A stretch of DNA of 22,500 bases from Symbiodinium natans (lineage: Eukaryota; Sar; Dinophyceae; Suessiales; Symbiodiniaceae). The translations under genes and the position numbers were made by a program. Positions 21,680 to 22,500 of the stretch are shown here, piece by piece. Position 1 is the stretch's first letter; each line of letters starts with the position of its first letter. The stretch covers positions 1 to 22,500 of the forward strand of contig CAJNDS010002302.1 in the NCBI GenBank assembly GCA_905221605.1, given 5' to 3'. The notes under the pieces are model-generated. The model was not told the origin of the DNA, ran no database searches, and worked only from the letters and a program-made list of their open reading frames with translations.

Positions 21680-21835
21680 CCTGCAGGCTTCTGTAGCAGT
21701 GTAGCAGTAGCGATTATTTGTTCTTTATGGCAGTTGCTGCTTATGAATTCTGCGGACCTCCTGGTCCCAAACTCCTACAACCCCAAAGCCTGCAAATTTG
21801 TGGCTCGTAACCCCCGAAAATCTACAAACGTGTAG
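21680..21835 (+). CDS. Candidate second exon, with a membrane-like segment
   Basis: After TTTAAG|CCT, 51 codons run open to TAG. A hydrophobic run (SSVAVAIICSLWQLLLM) is followed by a basic tail (KFVARNPRKSTNV). Together with 21544-21651 this gives an 87-residue protein with start and stop, perhaps a small membrane protein with a targeting sequence. It overlaps the end of a minus-strand frame by 14 bp. Confidence 0.45.
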   Translation, partial: PAGFCSSVAVAIICSLWQLLLMNSADLLVPNSYNPKACKFVARNPRKSTNV

Positions 21836-21944
21836 CCCATATTCCCCCGAAATACAAGGCACAGGCGTCACAAATCATAAGCCGCTGGTGGCAGACACGA
21901 AACCTCTCACCCTCCACTTGCGTTATCCTCAAACCCTCAGCGCC
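21822..21944 (-). CDS. Candidate terminal exon, convergent
   Basis: An open frame (contains ITQVEGERFRVCHQRLM and CDACALYFGGIWATRL) of about 40 codons to TAG at 21822-21824, overlapping the plus-strand terminal exon. Upstream it runs into poly-G (minus sense), where an acceptor GTCAG lies but the phase depends on exact run length. Confidence 0.4.
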   Translation of the reverse strand, partial: GAEGLRITQVEGERFRVCHQRLMICDACALYFGGIWATRL

Positions 21945-21946
21945 GA

Positions 21947-22042
21947 CCCCCCCCCCTGACCACCCCCCCCCCCCTAGGGTTTAGGGTTTAGGGTTTAGGG
22001 TTTAGGGTTTAGGGCCCCCCCTCCCCCCCCCAACCCCCCCCC
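21947..22042. repeat. Poly-C runs around a TTTAGGG array
   Basis: C runs at 21947-21956, 21963-21973, 22015-22021 and 22023-22042 flank six telomeric units (21974-22014). Confidence 0.85.
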
Positions 22043-22109
22043 AAATCTCCAAACCTGACATGTGAACATCGTCCCTAAAAGCCTCAATCGCAGGCCCCTG
22101 GGTGTTCAT
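22035..22109 (-). CDS. Candidate first exon with ATG
   Basis: ATG directly after a TTTAGGGT edge starts 25 codons (MNTQGPAIEAFRDDVHMS), ending GG|GTTGGG in phase 0. It could continue to 21944-21822, but homopolymer runs between them make phase uncertain. Confidence 0.37.
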
Positions 22110-22146
22110 ACCCTAAACCCTACACCCTTAACCCTCAACCCTACGT

Positions 22147-22389
22147 ATGGTACTTAGTAACCTAGATATAGCTGTACTTATATCCCACTTATAAGCCCCT
22201 TAAGTAACCTAATAGGGGTATGATTGGGTTATGAATATATTTGGGTTAAACCCTAAACCCTAAACCCTAAACCCTAAACCCTAAACCCTAAACCCTAAAC
22301 CCTAAACCCTAAACCCTACACCCTAAACCCTAAACCCTAAACCCTGAACCCTTCTAATTGGGTTACTAAGTACCATGAACCTCCAAGTA
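22147..22389. mobile_element. CTTGGAG-type foldback element with internal telomeric array
   Basis: GGTACTTAGTAACC at the left and GGTTACTAAGTACCATGAACCTCCAAG at the right match the intact copy at 4406. About 105 bp of CCCTA(A/C)A repeat at 22244-22350 sits where the intact copy has TTATAAGTACAGCTACAAA. The outer left end is missing. Confidence 0.62.
22244..22350. repeat. CCCTAAA array inside foldback element
   Basis: Fifteen units, one CCCTACA, last CCCTGAA followed by CCCTTCTAATTGGG. Confidence 0.95.
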
Positions 22390-22466
22390 AACTCCCCCGC
22401 ACCTCGGTGAAGCGCCGCGCCGTGTCGGCGTCCGCTTCGTAGTAGGCCTGCACGTCTGCATATGGG

Positions 22467-22500
22467 AGGGTTTAGGGTTTAGGGTTTAGGGCTTAGGATT
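22467..22500. repeat. TTTAGGG array at window end
   Basis: Four to five units continuing past the window. Confidence 0.9.

Noticed and set aside
1-22500. A chromosome end
   Set aside because: Arrays are short, degenerate, in both orientations and separated by unique DNA, so they are interstitial. A subtelomeric location is possible but not shown.

Overview
The window looks like nuclear DNA of a eukaryote whose telomere-type repeat is TTTAGGG. This unit is known from plants, green algae and alveolates including dinoflagellates. A dinoflagellate or related alga is my best guess, because short GC-rich coding pieces are followed by relaxed GT donors and preceded by AG|G acceptors. I saw no dinoflagellate spliced-leader sequence, no rRNA or tRNA, and no protein I can name, so the lineage stays an inference. 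Nothing here looks bacterial: there are no long ORFs, operons or ribosome binding sites.

Layout: about sixty arrays of TTTAGGG/CCCTAAA, from about 20 to 290 bp and in both orientations, are scattered through 0.8-16.5 kb, 16.7-17.0 kb and 19.5-22.5 kb. Between them lie spacers of roughly 60-250 bp that often read as open, protein-like segments. Every repeat unit carries a T-rich TTTAG|GG, which is a possible 3' splice acceptor, and a G|GTTTAG, which is a possible 5' donor. Several spacer reading frames join in phase across an array. The clearest are 21544-21835 (+; ATG to stop), 1160-760 (-), 14833-15254 (+) and 4290-4005 (-). My central reading is that this is a region of small split genes whose introns are largely telomeric repeat, often arranged tail to tail with stop codons touching or overlapping. 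The exons are short, strand can be ambiguous because antisense frames are often open too, and no homology search was possible. They are candidates, not proven genes.

The second layer is non-coding. At least three families of small foldback elements (about 95-145 bp, several flanked by TA) occur: AGGATCC-type, TGGG-type and CTTGGAG-type. Some are nested in each other, and some contain a telomeric array in the middle. The 4.3-6.4 kb and 17.2-19.4 kb stretches are poor in arrays and rich in these elements. There is also a (CATATATA)n satellite at 17.9-18.25 kb, a 31-bp palindromic tandem repeat with poly-G runs at 11.86-12.3 kb, and small tandem duplications at 3.15 and 19.54 kb.
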